DNA of 40,894 nucleotides from a virus. Shown one piece after another: positions 31,148 to 38,145 of this stretch (position 1 is its first letter; each line of letters opens with the position of its first letter). The stretch covers positions 1 to 40,894 of the IMG/VR virus record IMGVR_UViG_3300021962_000234; one strand, given 5' to 3'. A program made the translations under genes and the position numbers. The notes beneath the pieces are model-generated. The model made no database searches. It saw only the letters and a list, made by a program, of their open reading frames with translations, and was not told where the DNA came from.

Positions 31148-31198
31148 TCAGCCGGCCAGGAGAAAAGCAAGCACAAGTACCAAGAAAACGGTACCCAT
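31148..31198 (-). CDS. Membrane microprotein 2 (16 aa)
   Basis: ATG 31198 overlaps the stop of the upstream gene (TAATG) and encodes MGTVFLVLVLAFLLAG, one hydrophobic helix, ending at TGA 31148-31150. The same arrangement recurs at 25.1, 33.5 and 35.5 kb. Confidence 0.5.
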   Translation of the reverse strand: MGTVFLVLVLAFLLAG

Positions 31199-31626
31199 TA
31201 AAGGCCCAAGCGTTCTGCCTCGTCTTCGCTAACTGGCCAAAGCTGCGAGGCTCCACCCATGCTGTCGTGGTGACTGAGCGAGTAGGCAACATGATCAGCG
31301 TGCACGTTGTAGCGCAACGTCCAGCTTGAGTCAACTGTCATGCCACGGAGAATGTCAACTACCTTCTCGGCGTGGAAATAACCGCTAACGGTACGATTCC
31401 AAAGGTTGAGATCCTTGACATGCCACCATCCAGTCTCATTTGACTCACGGAGTGACTTGGTATCTTCGCTGAACAATTCAACGACGAACTCCCAGCAATC
31501 GCCGTAGCAATCATCGGCCGGCTCATCGGTGAACTCTTCTTTGATCGTGTCGTACTTAACGCAGGTGCAGTCGTTTGATACCTCCGACTGCCAAAGGCCT
31601 AGATGATCCCCGAAGAGAGTGGTCAT
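31198..31626 (-). CDS. Conserved-type phage protein (142 aa)
   Basis: I chose ATG 31626 (MTTLFGDHLGLWQSEVSNDC), with AGAAAGGAAAT upstream, over a longer frame to 31701 that runs into the upstream gene. Acidic, with several Trp and Cys (CYGDCWEFVVELF, ETGWWHVKDLNLWN) and a C-terminal DHVAYSLSHHDSMGG. Function unknown. Shares a transcript with the upstream 102-aa gene and with microprotein 2. Confidence 0.65.
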   Translation of the reverse strand: MTTLFGDHLGLWQSEVSNDCTCVKYDTIKEEFTDEPADDCYGDCWEFVVELFSEDTKSLRESNETGWWHVKDLNLWNRTVSGYFHAEKVVDILRGMTVDSSWTLRYNVHADHVAYSLSHHDSMGGASQLWPVSEDEAERLGL

Positions 31627-31639
31627 TTTTATTTCCTTT

Positions 31640-31948
31640 CTATTTATTGGTAGAGAAATTTGAGTAGTACGCGATGTGATCATGAAGTGCGCCAGTATCA
31701 CGCCAGTCAGGCAAGTTGTCTGTCATCCACTCGTGAGCAACGGAGAAAAGGCCTTCAACCGTGATCGTCGGCTCGCTTGTTTCATAATCCCAAACATTTA
31801 CACAGTCAAAAGCCTGGTCGGGAACATCCCCAATCGCAATATCTACGTATGGGCCGCCATGCCAGGTGAAAATGAATCCGTCAACGGCCAGCTGAAAATA
31901 TTGATCGCCCGTATCCGGGTCGGTGAGAGTTTTGATCTTGTTACGCAT
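31640..31948 (-). CDS. Hypothetical protein (102 aa), leaderless
   Basis: I chose ATG 31948 (MRNKIKTLTDPDTGDQYFQL), exactly seven bases after the -10 box. Beta-rich start, then FIFTWHGGPYVDIAIGD and an acidic helical end (VAHEWMTDNLPDWRDTG). No family recognised. First gene of the three-frame operon to 31148. Confidence 0.65.
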   Translation of the reverse strand: MRNKIKTLTDPDTGDQYFQLAVDGFIFTWHGGPYVDIAIGDVPDQAFDCVNVWDYETSEPTITVEGLFSVAHEWMTDNLPDWRDTGALHDHIAYYSNFSTNK

Positions 31949-31955
31949 GCGCAAG

Positions 31956-31984
31956 ATCATATACGAAGCTATCCAATAATGCAA
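31956..31984 (-). promoter_or_regulatory. Sigma70-like promoter giving a leaderless message
   Basis: Minus strand TTGCAT (31979-31984), 17-base spacer, TATGAT (31956-31961), then seven bases to ATG 31948. Confidence 0.75.
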
Positions 31985-32074
31985 CTCTATTGAATAATAT
32001 CTCGACTGGCCCAGATGATTAGATCGCAAGCCCGGCCGGCAGCTGAAGAAAAAGACAAACAATCTCGACTGGCC

Positions 32075-32145
32075 ATCATCCGCCACCGTCAAAAGAAGAA
32101 GACAGCGCGACAGTCCCGTCCGCCCCCGGACGGAGGAACGGGGCT
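32075..32145 (+). repeat. Repeat element F
   Basis: ATCATCCGCCACCGTCAA (32075-32092) to CGGGGCT (32139-32145), with the perfect inner hairpin CCGTCCG/CGGACGG (32116-32133). Confidence 0.8.
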
Positions 32146-32688
32146 CTGGCCCAGGCTGTTTAATTCTGCGAGAAAACTTACTCTTTGCGCTCGAGGAGCT
32201 GACCTGGATCTAAAAATTTAGATTGCAGCTACTGCGCCTGGTGAAGTGATCGCAATTTTTGCTCAAACTGGGGCCCGGAAATTGAATTTTGGGCAGAGCT
32301 CCGCCGCGAATGCGTGTAGCTACCGGCAATACTACTTTGTAAAAATAAAAAAACAACCCTGGAGCTAGGAAAAAAATGCCCGCATGTACACGTGTGTATC
32401 GCAAAAAATACAAGCCAGATGGCGTATTGCGGGCAATACACCCAGTAGCCCCGCATGTTTTATCTTTATTCCGCCGGCCCTGGATGCGCTGAGGTAGGTG
32501 GTTACCTTTTTGGCGACTTTTGGTTGCCCAGATGCGTGCTGAAACCCTTACAGAATAAGGACTTCAAAAAACTCGTTTTCCCCGTAAAATTTCTGACTTT
32601 TGAAAACTGACTTCACCACCCCGGGGCAAAGAAAAAACAAACCGCCGCTGCCGGGCCCTGTGGAAAAACTCCGACGGCGCGACTCGAG

Positions 32689-32769
32689 TCATCCGCCACC
32701 GTCAATAGAAGATGGCGCGCCGCCAGCCCCGTCTTCTTGGATCTTGTAGCTACGTGTAGCTACGGGACT
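32689..32769 (+). repeat. Repeat element G with palindromic hairpin
   Basis: TCATCCGCCACCGTCAA (32689-32705), an inverted AGCCCCG (32726-32732) inside a GAAGA/TCTTC stem, then the perfect hairpin GTAGCTAC-GT-GTAGCTAC (32746-32763) running directly into CGGGACT (32763-32769). Confidence 0.8.
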
Positions 32770-32779
32770 CTGGAGTAGA

Positions 32780-32873
32780 GGCGTAGTCACATCATTACTT
32801 CCCCGGAGGCTAAGTGTAATGAAGCGGAGCGTAATGTAACGATGCCGTTGGGGAATGTAATGGGTGCGAAGCC
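32780..32873 (+). repeat. Structured element S1 (candidate ncRNA or ssDNA structure)
   Basis: CATTACTTCCCC (32793-32804) pairs with GGGGAATGTAATG (32850-32862), one bulge; an outer GGC/GCC may extend it. The apical core contains GAGGCTAAGTGTAATGAAGC and CGATGCCGTTGG, shared with S3 and S4. First of four related elements whose stems differ in sequence but still pair. Confidence 0.7.
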
Positions 32874-32934
32874 AACCGGGTCTGTGTTCTTATTCATTAC
32901 GGGACTAGCGACCATAAACAGTCTCTGAAAAGGC

Positions 32935-32971
32935 GAGAGCCACCGCGCATGTCAGAAACGCGGTGGCTCTC
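32935..32971 (-). terminator. Perfect 13-bp hairpin terminator
   Basis: GAGAGCCACCGCG pairs with CGCGGTGGCTCTC. On the minus strand TTTT follows shortly after. It ends the minus-strand operon 34015-33069 about 100 bases after its last stop. Confidence 0.75.
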
Positions 32972-33068
32972 CACCCCCCAAACGAGACATCGGACTGAAA
33001 ACGATGTCAATTGAGAAGCTAGCACTAGCTCCGTGGAGAAGTCCACGAATAACGGAAAGTCAGTAGTT

Positions 33069-33326
33069 TTAGTCAACAGACCTGGCAACCGGCAGGTCGC
33101 AGATAAGGCATTTCATGCGACGCAGAGTGCGTACTTGCATCTTGCGGTAGCGAAAGTGCACATTGTCGCCAGTGCCACCTTCGGTTGCGTGAAGATGGGT
33201 GAAGTTCAACCCACCTTCAACGCACCACTCGCAGATAAACGCTTCATGCGTGTCGCTGTAAACGACCTCAATGACAACTTGGTCAAAGTCATGTTTATCG
33301 TGGTAGTTGTAGTAAAAAGTTTTCAC
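33069..33326 (-). CDS. Small Cys-containing protein (85 aa)
   Basis: I chose GTG 33326 (VKTFYYNYHDKHDFDQVVIE), which overlaps the stop of the upstream TM protein (GTGA); an ATG at 33416 would give an unlikely Arg-rich start. It has CEWC and a late CLIC with intervening His, a possible zinc ribbon (FICEWCVEGG ... MKCLICDLP). Function unknown. Confidence 0.55.
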   Translation of the reverse strand: MKTFYYNYHDKHDFDQVVIEVVYSDTHEAFICEWCVEGGLNFTHLHATEGGTGDNVHFRYRKMQVRTLRRMKCLICDLPVARSVD

Positions 33327-33442
33327 AGTTCGTCGTCGTATGGTTCGTTGAACTCGTCTGCAGTGATCAAAATGTATGCGTAGGCGAGTGCGCACGCAAG
33401 ATACACGAGTGCGCAAGTAAGCCCGATAGTACGAAGAATCAC
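33323..33442 (-). CDS. Small membrane protein (39 aa)
   Basis: GTG 33442 after GAGGAGGATGTT. It reads (M)ILRTIGLTCALVYLACAL then AYAYILI, a single membrane helix, followed by an acidic tail (DEFNEPYDDEL). The stop overlaps the next start. The strong ribosome site makes expression likely. Confidence 0.6.
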   Translation of the reverse strand: MILRTIGLTCALVYLACALAYAYILITADEFNEPYDDEL

Positions 33443-33452
33443 AACATCCTCC

Positions 33453-33503
33453 TCACGACGCCAAGAGAATCCCGATAAGGATCGCAAAAAATACAGTAAT
33501 CAC
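33453..33503 (-). CDS. Membrane microprotein 3 (16 aa)
   Basis: GTG 33503 overlaps the stop of the upstream gene (GTGA) and encodes (M)ITVFFAILIGILLAS, ending TGA 33453-33455. Same arrangement and composition as the other microproteins. Confidence 0.5.
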   Translation of the reverse strand: MITVFFAILIGILLAS

Positions 33504-34015
33504 CAGATCTGAAATCCTCCGCTATGGCGCAGAAAGAGCGCAAATTCCTGGACATTCTCAACCGAGAATGGGTAGCTGGCTTCAAACGAATCAACAACCC
33601 CTTCACCATGGCAACCATTGCAATAACCATGCGTGCGTCCAACTACCAAGGCAGTTGCCTCATCAAGTTCACGATCAGGAAACCCAAGATCAAGACCGAC
33701 GGTGTCAGTGCGAATACCAGTTGCATTGCACCATTCGCAGTTCTTGCGAGGAAGGTTTGCAATGTGCTCACGGTATCCCTCTTCGTATGACTTGGTGATG
33801 CCAAGTTCAATCTCACGAAACAGGATGTCAGCAAGTTGGCTGGCACCTTCGGCGTTGAGTCCATCTCCGTCGTTGAATTGACCATCCACGTCAGAACAGA
33901 GTTCCGGAGCTGCCGTTTCGCAGTAGTTCCACAACGGGCGCCACCACCAAACATTGTTCCTGAAGTACTCACCACACTTTTCCGTGGGGTTCCTTCCGAT
34001 TACATCCATACCCAT
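33500..34015 (-). CDS. Conserved-type phage protein with two CxxC zinc-binding pairs (171 aa)
   Basis: Starts MGMDVIGRNPTEKCGEYFRN and continues NVWWWRPLWNYC, a beginning shared by a widespread phage and bacterial protein of unknown role. CEWCNATG (~108) and CNGCHGEG (~148) form a DnaJ-like zinc site. Ribosome site AAAGGAGGCATT. It has its own promoter. First gene of a four-frame operon with two membrane miniproteins. Confidence 0.75.
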   Translation of the reverse strand: MGMDVIGRNPTEKCGEYFRNNVWWWRPLWNYCETAAPELCSDVDGQFNDGDGLNAEGASQLADILFREIELGITKSYEEGYREHIANLPRKNCEWCNATGIRTDTVGLDLGFPDRELDEATALVVGRTHGYCNGCHGEGVVDSFEASYPFSVENVQEFALFLRHSGGFQIW

Positions 34016-34042
34016 AATGCCTCCTTTGTATAGGTAATGAAG

Positions 34043-34071
34043 ATCATAAAAGCTTTAAATAAAAAAAGCAA
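34043..34071 (-). promoter_or_regulatory. Sigma70-like promoter
   Basis: Minus strand TTGCTT (34066-34071), 17-base spacer, TATGAT (34043-34048). It drives the 34015-33069 operon with a ~20-30-base leader. Confidence 0.75.
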
Positions 34072-34090
34072 CCCAGATGAAAACTAAAAA

Positions 34091-34516
34091 CTACGAGACT
34101 GGCCAAAAGTACGGGAGATCATCCTCCACCAACCAATTCCATTGGCCGTAGAAAGCGCGATCCTTGCGAAGAAGATTGCTTTGGTGGCTCAGGTGTACTC
34201 GCGAATCTCCCCACCAGGCCGGCAAATCATCAAATTCCGGGCTCGAGACGGCAAGCAGCTTTTCCTTGCATGTGTCTTTGTAGCCCCGCCCAATCCACTC
34301 GTCGCAGATTGCAACTCCGTAAGCGATCAGGCCGCCGAGATTCTTTTCCCACATCTTTGTAGCTGGGTGGTTCCGCCATCCATGACTTTTTCTTCCGGTG
34401 ACCGGGACAAGCGCTTGGACAATTTGAAGCGTTTCAACTCTTTGTTTCCCGAGGCGCTGGCGATCAAGAACTCGAGCGCACTGGTCAAAATGCTCATAAG
34501 GTACGAATGTCTGCAT
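34091..34516 (-). CDS. Pyrimidine-dimer-glycosylase-like / MSMEG_6728-type protein
   Basis: I chose ATG 34516 (MQTFVPYEHFDQCARVLDRQ), with GGAGG eight bases upstream. 141 residues. RLGKQRVETLQIVQAL, WRNHPATKMWEKNL, then HLSHQSNLLRKDRAFYG and DDLPYFWPV match a bacterial family related to T4 endonuclease V (pyrimidine dimer DNA glycosylase). A DNA-repair role against UV damage is likely for a sunlit-water phage but is not proven. Confidence 0.7.
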   Translation of the reverse strand: MQTFVPYEHFDQCARVLDRQRLGKQRVETLQIVQALVPVTGRKSHGWRNHPATKMWEKNLGGLIAYGVAICDEWIGRGYKDTCKEKLLAVSSPEFDDLPAWWGDSRVHLSHQSNLLRKDRAFYGQWNWLVEDDLPYFWPVS

Positions 34517-34535
34517 TAGTAAATCCTCCGTAGCT

Positions 34536-34584
34536 ATCATCCACCACCGTAATAATAATGTCAACCTGTTACGGGGCTTTTGAC
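34536..34584 (+). repeat. Repeat element H, overlapping a minus-strand promoter
   Basis: ATCATCCACCACCGTAA (34536-34552) to CGGGGCTTTTGAC (34572-34584); GTAA/TTAC brings the arms together. On the minus strand the same DNA reads TTGACA, 17-base spacer, GATGAT, a promoter for the glycosylase-like gene; the -10 is the first part of the repeat. Confidence 0.75.
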
Positions 34585-35179
34585 CCAAGATGCCCAGATC
34601 AACTCAAGCTACCCGCAGCTGCTGAAAAAACGTTCTGCCGGGAAGGCCGGCAGCTGGAAAAAGGGAGTTTTGTCCTCTCGAGCAGCTCGGATCCGGCTCT
34701 CGAAGGAGAAGTTTTTAACTTTGCACGCGCGCGACCCGGGTAAAGCCGATAAAACCAAGCTGGAATGGCCTTGTCGGCATCGTTAGCCCCGTCTTCAGCT
34801 ACTTATACGAAGCATTAGTGATTACCAGGTAGCGCATCAATCCAAAACTAGCCATAAATGACCATACGGGACTAGCGAGTCATATGTTGCAGCAAGGTAC
34901 TTGCTACTACATATGCGAGCGGGACTAAGACCTTACCTGTACTGCGGGCTTAGTTCATGTCTTTATTACAAAGAGGTCAGAAGCGTAAGTAGTGAAGCAC
35001 AGCGTAACGGATGTAGCGGTTGACCGTTTTGTAATAAAGGATGACTAAGACCTCATAAGTTGTCTAGTGAATCATTACGGGACTCATGACCTTCAAACAG
35101 TTAAACCACATGTCAAACCAGCCCGAGCCTCGAGTTCAGAAAGACAAAGCCCTCGAGTTTAGAAAAACATTTAAAAAAG
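34585..35179. other. Gene-free stretch with structured element S2 and four CGGGACT or inverted motifs
   Basis: A plus frame at 34558-34743 lacks a ribosome site and looks accidental. It holds a GCCGGCAGCTGGAAAAAGG module (34647-34665), TAGCCCCGTC (34784-34793), CGGGACT at 34867, 34920 and 35078, and element S2. An A-rich segment precedes the strong whiB-2 promoter. Confidence 0.6.
34949..35049 (+). repeat. Structured element S2 (candidate ncRNA or ssDNA structure)
   Basis: The longest stem of the family: CTTAGTTCATGTCTTTATTA continuing CAAAGAGGTCA pairs with TGACC, GTTTTGTAATAAAGG and ATGACTAAG with few bulges (~22 pairs). Core AGAAGCGTAAGTAGTGAAGC and GGATGTAGCGG correspond to S3 and S4. 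Flanked by CGGGACT on both sides. Confidence 0.75.
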
Positions 35180-35208
35180 TTGACAACAGGAGCCGGCGCA
35201 CGTATATT
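35180..35208 (+). promoter_or_regulatory. Strong sigma70-like promoter of the whiB-2 operon
   Basis: TTGACA (35180-35185), 17-base spacer, TATATT (35203-35208), then ~30 bases with AAGGAG to ATG 35238. Almost consensus. Confidence 0.85.
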
Positions 35209-35237
35209 GATTAAACCTACTAACTAAGGAGCTATAT

Positions 35238-35498
35238 ATGACCTGGCGTCTCGACCGCAACTGCGAAGACAAAGATGTCTCGTTTTTCTTTCCATCCGAC
35301 CGCGGAGGAGTAAAACGCGCAATCAAAGTTTGCAGTGAGTGCACTGTAAAGGCCGAATGTCTCGAATTCGCAATCTGCAATCAAATCACCGACGGCATTT
35401 GGGGTGGTACCACGGAAACATCTCGTATCAAGCTGATTCGTGAGCGCTTTGGCCGCCTTGGTAATGTTGATTTCAATTACATGGCGGTTGAGGCATGA
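35238..35498 (+). CDS. WhiB-family transcriptional regulator (WhiB-2)
   Basis: 86 residues. Cys at 9 (DRNCEDKDVSFFFPSD), then CSECTVKAEC (~32, 35, 41) bind the iron-sulfur cluster; GIWGGTTETSRIKLIRER is the Wbl turn and basic tail. Differs from WhiB-1 in length and N-terminus, so it is not a recent duplicate. First gene of an operon with microprotein 4, DUF3846 and probably the SNF2 helicase. Confidence 0.92.
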   Translation: MTWRLDRNCEDKDVSFFFPSDRGGVKRAIKVCSECTVKAECLEFAICNQITDGIWGGTTETSRIKLIRERFGRLGNVDFNYMAVEA

Positions 35499-35554
35499 GC
35501 ATCGTTAGCGTACTCTTTGTTGTAGTACTTGGCGCACTTTTTGGAGCGCAATAA
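35495..35554 (+). CDS. Membrane microprotein 4 (19 aa)
   Basis: ATG 35495 overlaps the whiB-2 stop (ATGA), and its TAA overlaps the next ATG (TAATG). It encodes MSIVSVLFVVVLGALFGAQ, close in pattern to microprotein 1 (an I followed by hydrophobics, then LG.LxG). Double overlap strongly suggests translation. Confidence 0.6.
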   Translation: MSIVSVLFVVVLGALFGAQ

Positions 35555-35919
35555 TGTTTGCGACTGGTCTCTATATTGACGGTAACCGCATCACTCGCGT
35601 GCAGGTGAACACAAATAACAACTCATCAATCTCAGACATGATTGACGGAGACATTGATGCCGTCACGAGGACAACCCAAGACGGACAAATGTTTTCAGTC
35701 TTTGTTAACGACATTGGTCTTTTTAGCGATTTTGAAATGAATCCAATTGCTTCAATCATTGCTGGAAGCTATCTTGTTGGGCCAGCCGTGATCACTGGAA
35801 CTGCGCCGAACGGAGAAACAACTTCGGTACCAGCTTCAGTCATTGCGCACGCAACACATATCCTTGAGACCATGGCCCTTCATCAGGCCTTCGGTTCGTC
35901 AGATCAGCTGCCTGTATGA
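35554..35919 (+). CDS. DUF3846-like protein (121 aa)
   Basis: The middle and end (GDIDAVTRTTQDGQMFSVFV, then IASIIAGSYLVGPAVITGTA and ASVIAHATHILETM) fit the DUF3846 pattern, a small phage protein of unknown function with a conserved GDxxV...NE/ND, GxxVI order. Coupled to microprotein 4 by one base. Confidence 0.6.
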   Translation: MFATGLYIDGNRITRVQVNTNNNSSISDMIDGDIDAVTRTTQDGQMFSVFVNDIGLFSDFEMNPIASIIAGSYLVGPAVITGTAPNGETTSVPASVIAHATHILETMALHQAFGSSDQLPV

Positions 35920-35935
35920 ACGATTACAATCATCA

Positions 35936-37948
35936 ATGATGAGGTACGACACATCTGCAGGAAGCTTGTTCTTCCTCAAAGACATGCTTGTTTTTGAGTT
36001 TGAATACAACGCTGAGCTCGTAGACGAAGTTCGTCTTATACCTGGAGCAAAGTACGACAAGAAGTTTAAAGTTTGGCGAGTTCCAGCCACACAGATAGCT
36101 GCTTCTAGAAGAATTGCGCAAAGGTACAACCTCTTCATAGAGCCAACCGTCGCTAGATTTGAAGTACCACGAACAGAGAACGAGTTCATTGGGCTGAAGA
36201 GGGACGGAGAGTGGGTATACCTCGGCTTTCTTTACGACCAAGTCAAGGTCAGAAAAGTAAAACAACTTCCTGGCGTTACGTGGCATTCAAAGTCCAAGGC
36301 GTGGAGGGTTCCAGTGACGGCCATCGCAGAAGCTGTCGCATGGGCTGACAATTTCGGGGTACCCGTAGACGACGATGTTCGTGCCGAAGCCGAGGAATTC
36401 ATCCAAAATAGGCGTAAAAAAAGCGAAGCATCACGATCTGTAGACGCCGATGTCAATATACCGAACATGGTTGGCGACCTTTTACCCTACCAGCGGGCTG
36501 GGGTTGCATACGCAGTTGATGCACGCAGATGTTTTATCGCTGACGATATGGGCCTCGGTAAAACTGTGCAAGCTCTCGCTGCGTTAGAATTTGCTTCCCA
36601 GACAAGCGCAGTATTCCCAGCAGTCGTAATTTGCCCACCAAGTCTCGTGCTGAACTGGAAAAAAGAGATCAACAGATGGTTTCCGCACCGAAGTGTGGAG
36701 GTTGTTACTAACCGACGCAGTTTCCCGGGATCATCCGCCACCGTCAATTCTAGTGCCAAGAATTACGGGGCTTCTGACTACCTTGTTGTGGGTTACTCAA
36801 ACATTTCTCACTGGGAACAGCTGCTGCTTGGGTTCAACGCGTACGTGTTTGACGAGTCGCATTACGTCAAGACCCCAACAGCACAGCGCACGAAGTCGGC
36901 AATCAAACTTGCCAAGTCGTGTCCGAAAACTGGAATGGTTCTGTGCCTGACCGGGACTCCAATCACAAACCGTCCTGCAGAATACGCATCGCAACTGGAA
37001 ATCATTGGTCGGCTCAACTCGCTCGGGGGGAAATGGGGTTTCTACAGGCGCTACTGCGGTGCCTATCAAGACAAGTGGAAAGTGTGGCACATTGACGGCG
37101 CCACAAATCTTGACGAACTCAACGACACCCTTCGCTCAGTCTGCTACATCCGTCGGACAAAGACGCAAGTACTTGACGAGCTCCCAGATGTCAGGCATGC
37201 TCCTGTCGTTGTTGACGGGACTGCCAAGATTATGCGCGAATACAAGGAAGCTCAAGACGACATTATTGACTACCTGGTCAAGCGCGCTGCAGAGATTGCT
37301 CGCGAGCTCGGGAAATCACCTGGATCCGCAGCTGTTCGCGCCAGGATGAAAGCGGAAGCAAACCAACACTTGGTGAGACTTGCGGTACTTCGCCGGATTG
37401 CTGCCCGTGCAAAAATGGACGCGGTCACCGAATGGGTTGAATCGCGGATTGCCGGCGGACAAAAGGTCGTCATTGCAGCCCATCACCGGGAGATCGTTGA
37501 CGAACTCGCAAACAAGTTCGGCGGGCTGAAGATCCAGGGTGGGATGGACGTGTCGGTGGTTGAGGAGAACAAGCGCCTCTTCCAAGAAGGGGATGTCACC
37601 GAAGCCCCGTGTATCGTTCTGTCCATCCAAGCAGCCAAGACTGGACACACACTTACGGCAGCGCAGGAAGTCTTGTTCGTTGAGTTGCCCTGGACACCAG
37701 CTGACGTTGATCAGACTTACAGCCGTTGCCACAGATTGGGGCAAAAGGGTTCAGTAACCGCAACGTACATGATCACCGAAGACACAGTTGACGAAGAGAT
37801 CTATGAGTTGATCCAGGCAAAGCGCTCAATCATTGACGCAGCTACCGAAGGAACGGAACTGGACGAAGAAGCAGCTGGTTCACAGATCGTGATGCGACTT
37901 CTTGAGGCGGGACTTCAGTCCAAGACTGTCCGCACCTCGAGCAAGTAG
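35936..37948 (+). CDS. SNF2-family ATPase, SMARCAL1/HARP-like annealing helicase
   Basis: I chose ATG 35936 (next ATG 35939); upstream codons overlap the previous gene and look unreal. 670 residues. Two HARP-like N-terminal repeats (KKFKVWRVP, SKAWRVP) precede motif I DDMGLGKT (~203), II DESH (~306), III LTGTP (~338) and VI QTYSRCHRLGQKGSV near the C-terminus. Such ATPases anneal or remodel branched DNA at forks. Residues ~262-279 are an apparent insertion encoded by repeat I. All catalytic motifs are intact. Confidence 0.9.
   Translation: MMRYDTSAGSLFFLKDMLVFEFEYNAELVDEVRLIPGAKYDKKFKVWRVPATQIAASRRIAQRYNLFIEPTVARFEVPRTENEFIGLKRDGEWVYLGFLYDQVKVRKVKQLPGVTWHSKSKAWRVPVTAIAEAVAWADNFGVPVDDDVRAEAEEFIQNRRKKSEASRSVDADVNIPNMVGDLLPYQRAGVAYAVDARRCFIADDMGLGKTVQALAALEFASQTSAVFPAVVICPPSLVLNWKKEINRWFPHRSVEVVTNRRSFPGSSATVNSSAKNYGASDYLVVGYSNISHWEQLLLGFNAYVFDESHYVKTPTAQRTKSAIKLAKSCPKTGMVLCLTGTPITNRPAEYASQLEIIGRLNSLGGKWGFYRRYCGAYQDKWKVWHIDGATNLDELNDTLRSVCYIRRTKTQVLDELPDVRHAPVVVDGTAKIMREYKEAQDDIIDYLVKRAAEIARELGKSPGSAAVRARMKAEANQHLVRLAVLRRIAARAKMDAVTEWVESRIAGGQKVVIAAHHREIVDELANKFGGLKIQGGMDVSVVEENKRLFQEGDVTEAPCIVLSIQAAKTGHTLTAAQEVLFVELPWTPADVDQTYSRCHRLGQKGSVTATYMITEDTVDEEIYELIQAKRSIIDAATEGTELDEEAAGSQIVMRLLEAGLQSKTVRTSSK
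36730..36778 (+). repeat. Repeat element I, in frame inside the helicase gene
   Basis: ATCATCCGCCACCGTCAA (36730-36747), stem AATTCT/AGAATT (36745-36764), then ACGGGGCTTCTGAC. Same orientation as intergenic copies. It encodes SSATVNSSAKNYGAS between helicase motifs Ia and II without breaking the frame. Confidence 0.8.
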
Positions 37949-38145
37949 GTTCCGTCGTCTTTCACCTCGAGCACAGCTGCACCAAGTTCCTCGAGTATCG
38001 CATCCGCGACATCGGCCATCTGCCGCTGGAGTTCACGAAGTTCTTCCCCGGATACTGATCCGGCATCAGCCAGGTCAAGCAATACATCCGTAATAGTGTT
38101 GACCAGCTCTACCCTGGCTTCATAAATATTTGGCGTTTGGGGCAT
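37915..38145 (-). CDS. Hypothetical helical protein (76 aa)
   Basis: MPQTPNIYEARVELVNTITD and SGEELRELQRQMADVADAIL give a coherent amphipathic protein. It converges with the helicase and overlaps its last 34 bases, and its start lies next to the SSB promoter. No ribosome site; a weak TAGTGT box seven bases upstream could make it leaderless. Moderate support. Confidence 0.5.
   Translation of the reverse strand: MPQTPNIYEARVELVNTITDVLLDLADAGSVSGEELRELQRQMADVADAILEELGAAVLEVKDDGTYLLEVRTVLD

Larger units (their letters stand above)
31985..32934. other. Long gene-free stretch with repeats F, G and S1
   Basis: About 1.1 kb (to 33069) has no plausible gene; small minus frames at 32210-32456 have no ribosome site and poor composition. 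Contents: a CCGGCCGGCAGCTGAAGAAA module (32032-32051), repeat F, an inverted pair TGCCCGCA/TGCGGGCA (32377-32435 region), AGCCCCG (32447-32453), repeat G, palindromic hairpin plus CGGGACT, structured element S1 and a further CGGGACT (32900-32906). Such a gap is unusual for a tailed phage. Confidence 0.65.

Noticed and set aside
24799-34584. Reading the nine-copy repeat simply as promoters (TTGACGG as -35 or GATGAT as -10 on the minus strand)
   Set aside because: Only B and H have a usable partner hexamer and a suitable gene; most copies do not, and one is inside a gene.
34558-34743. Plus-strand frame overlapping repeat H
   Set aside because: No start signal and low-quality composition; the DNA is explained by repeat modules.
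35916-35939. Seven-codon frame (MNDYNHQ) between DUF3846 and the helicase
   Set aside because: It has start-stop overlaps but is too short and not hydrophobic; no recurrence elsewhere.
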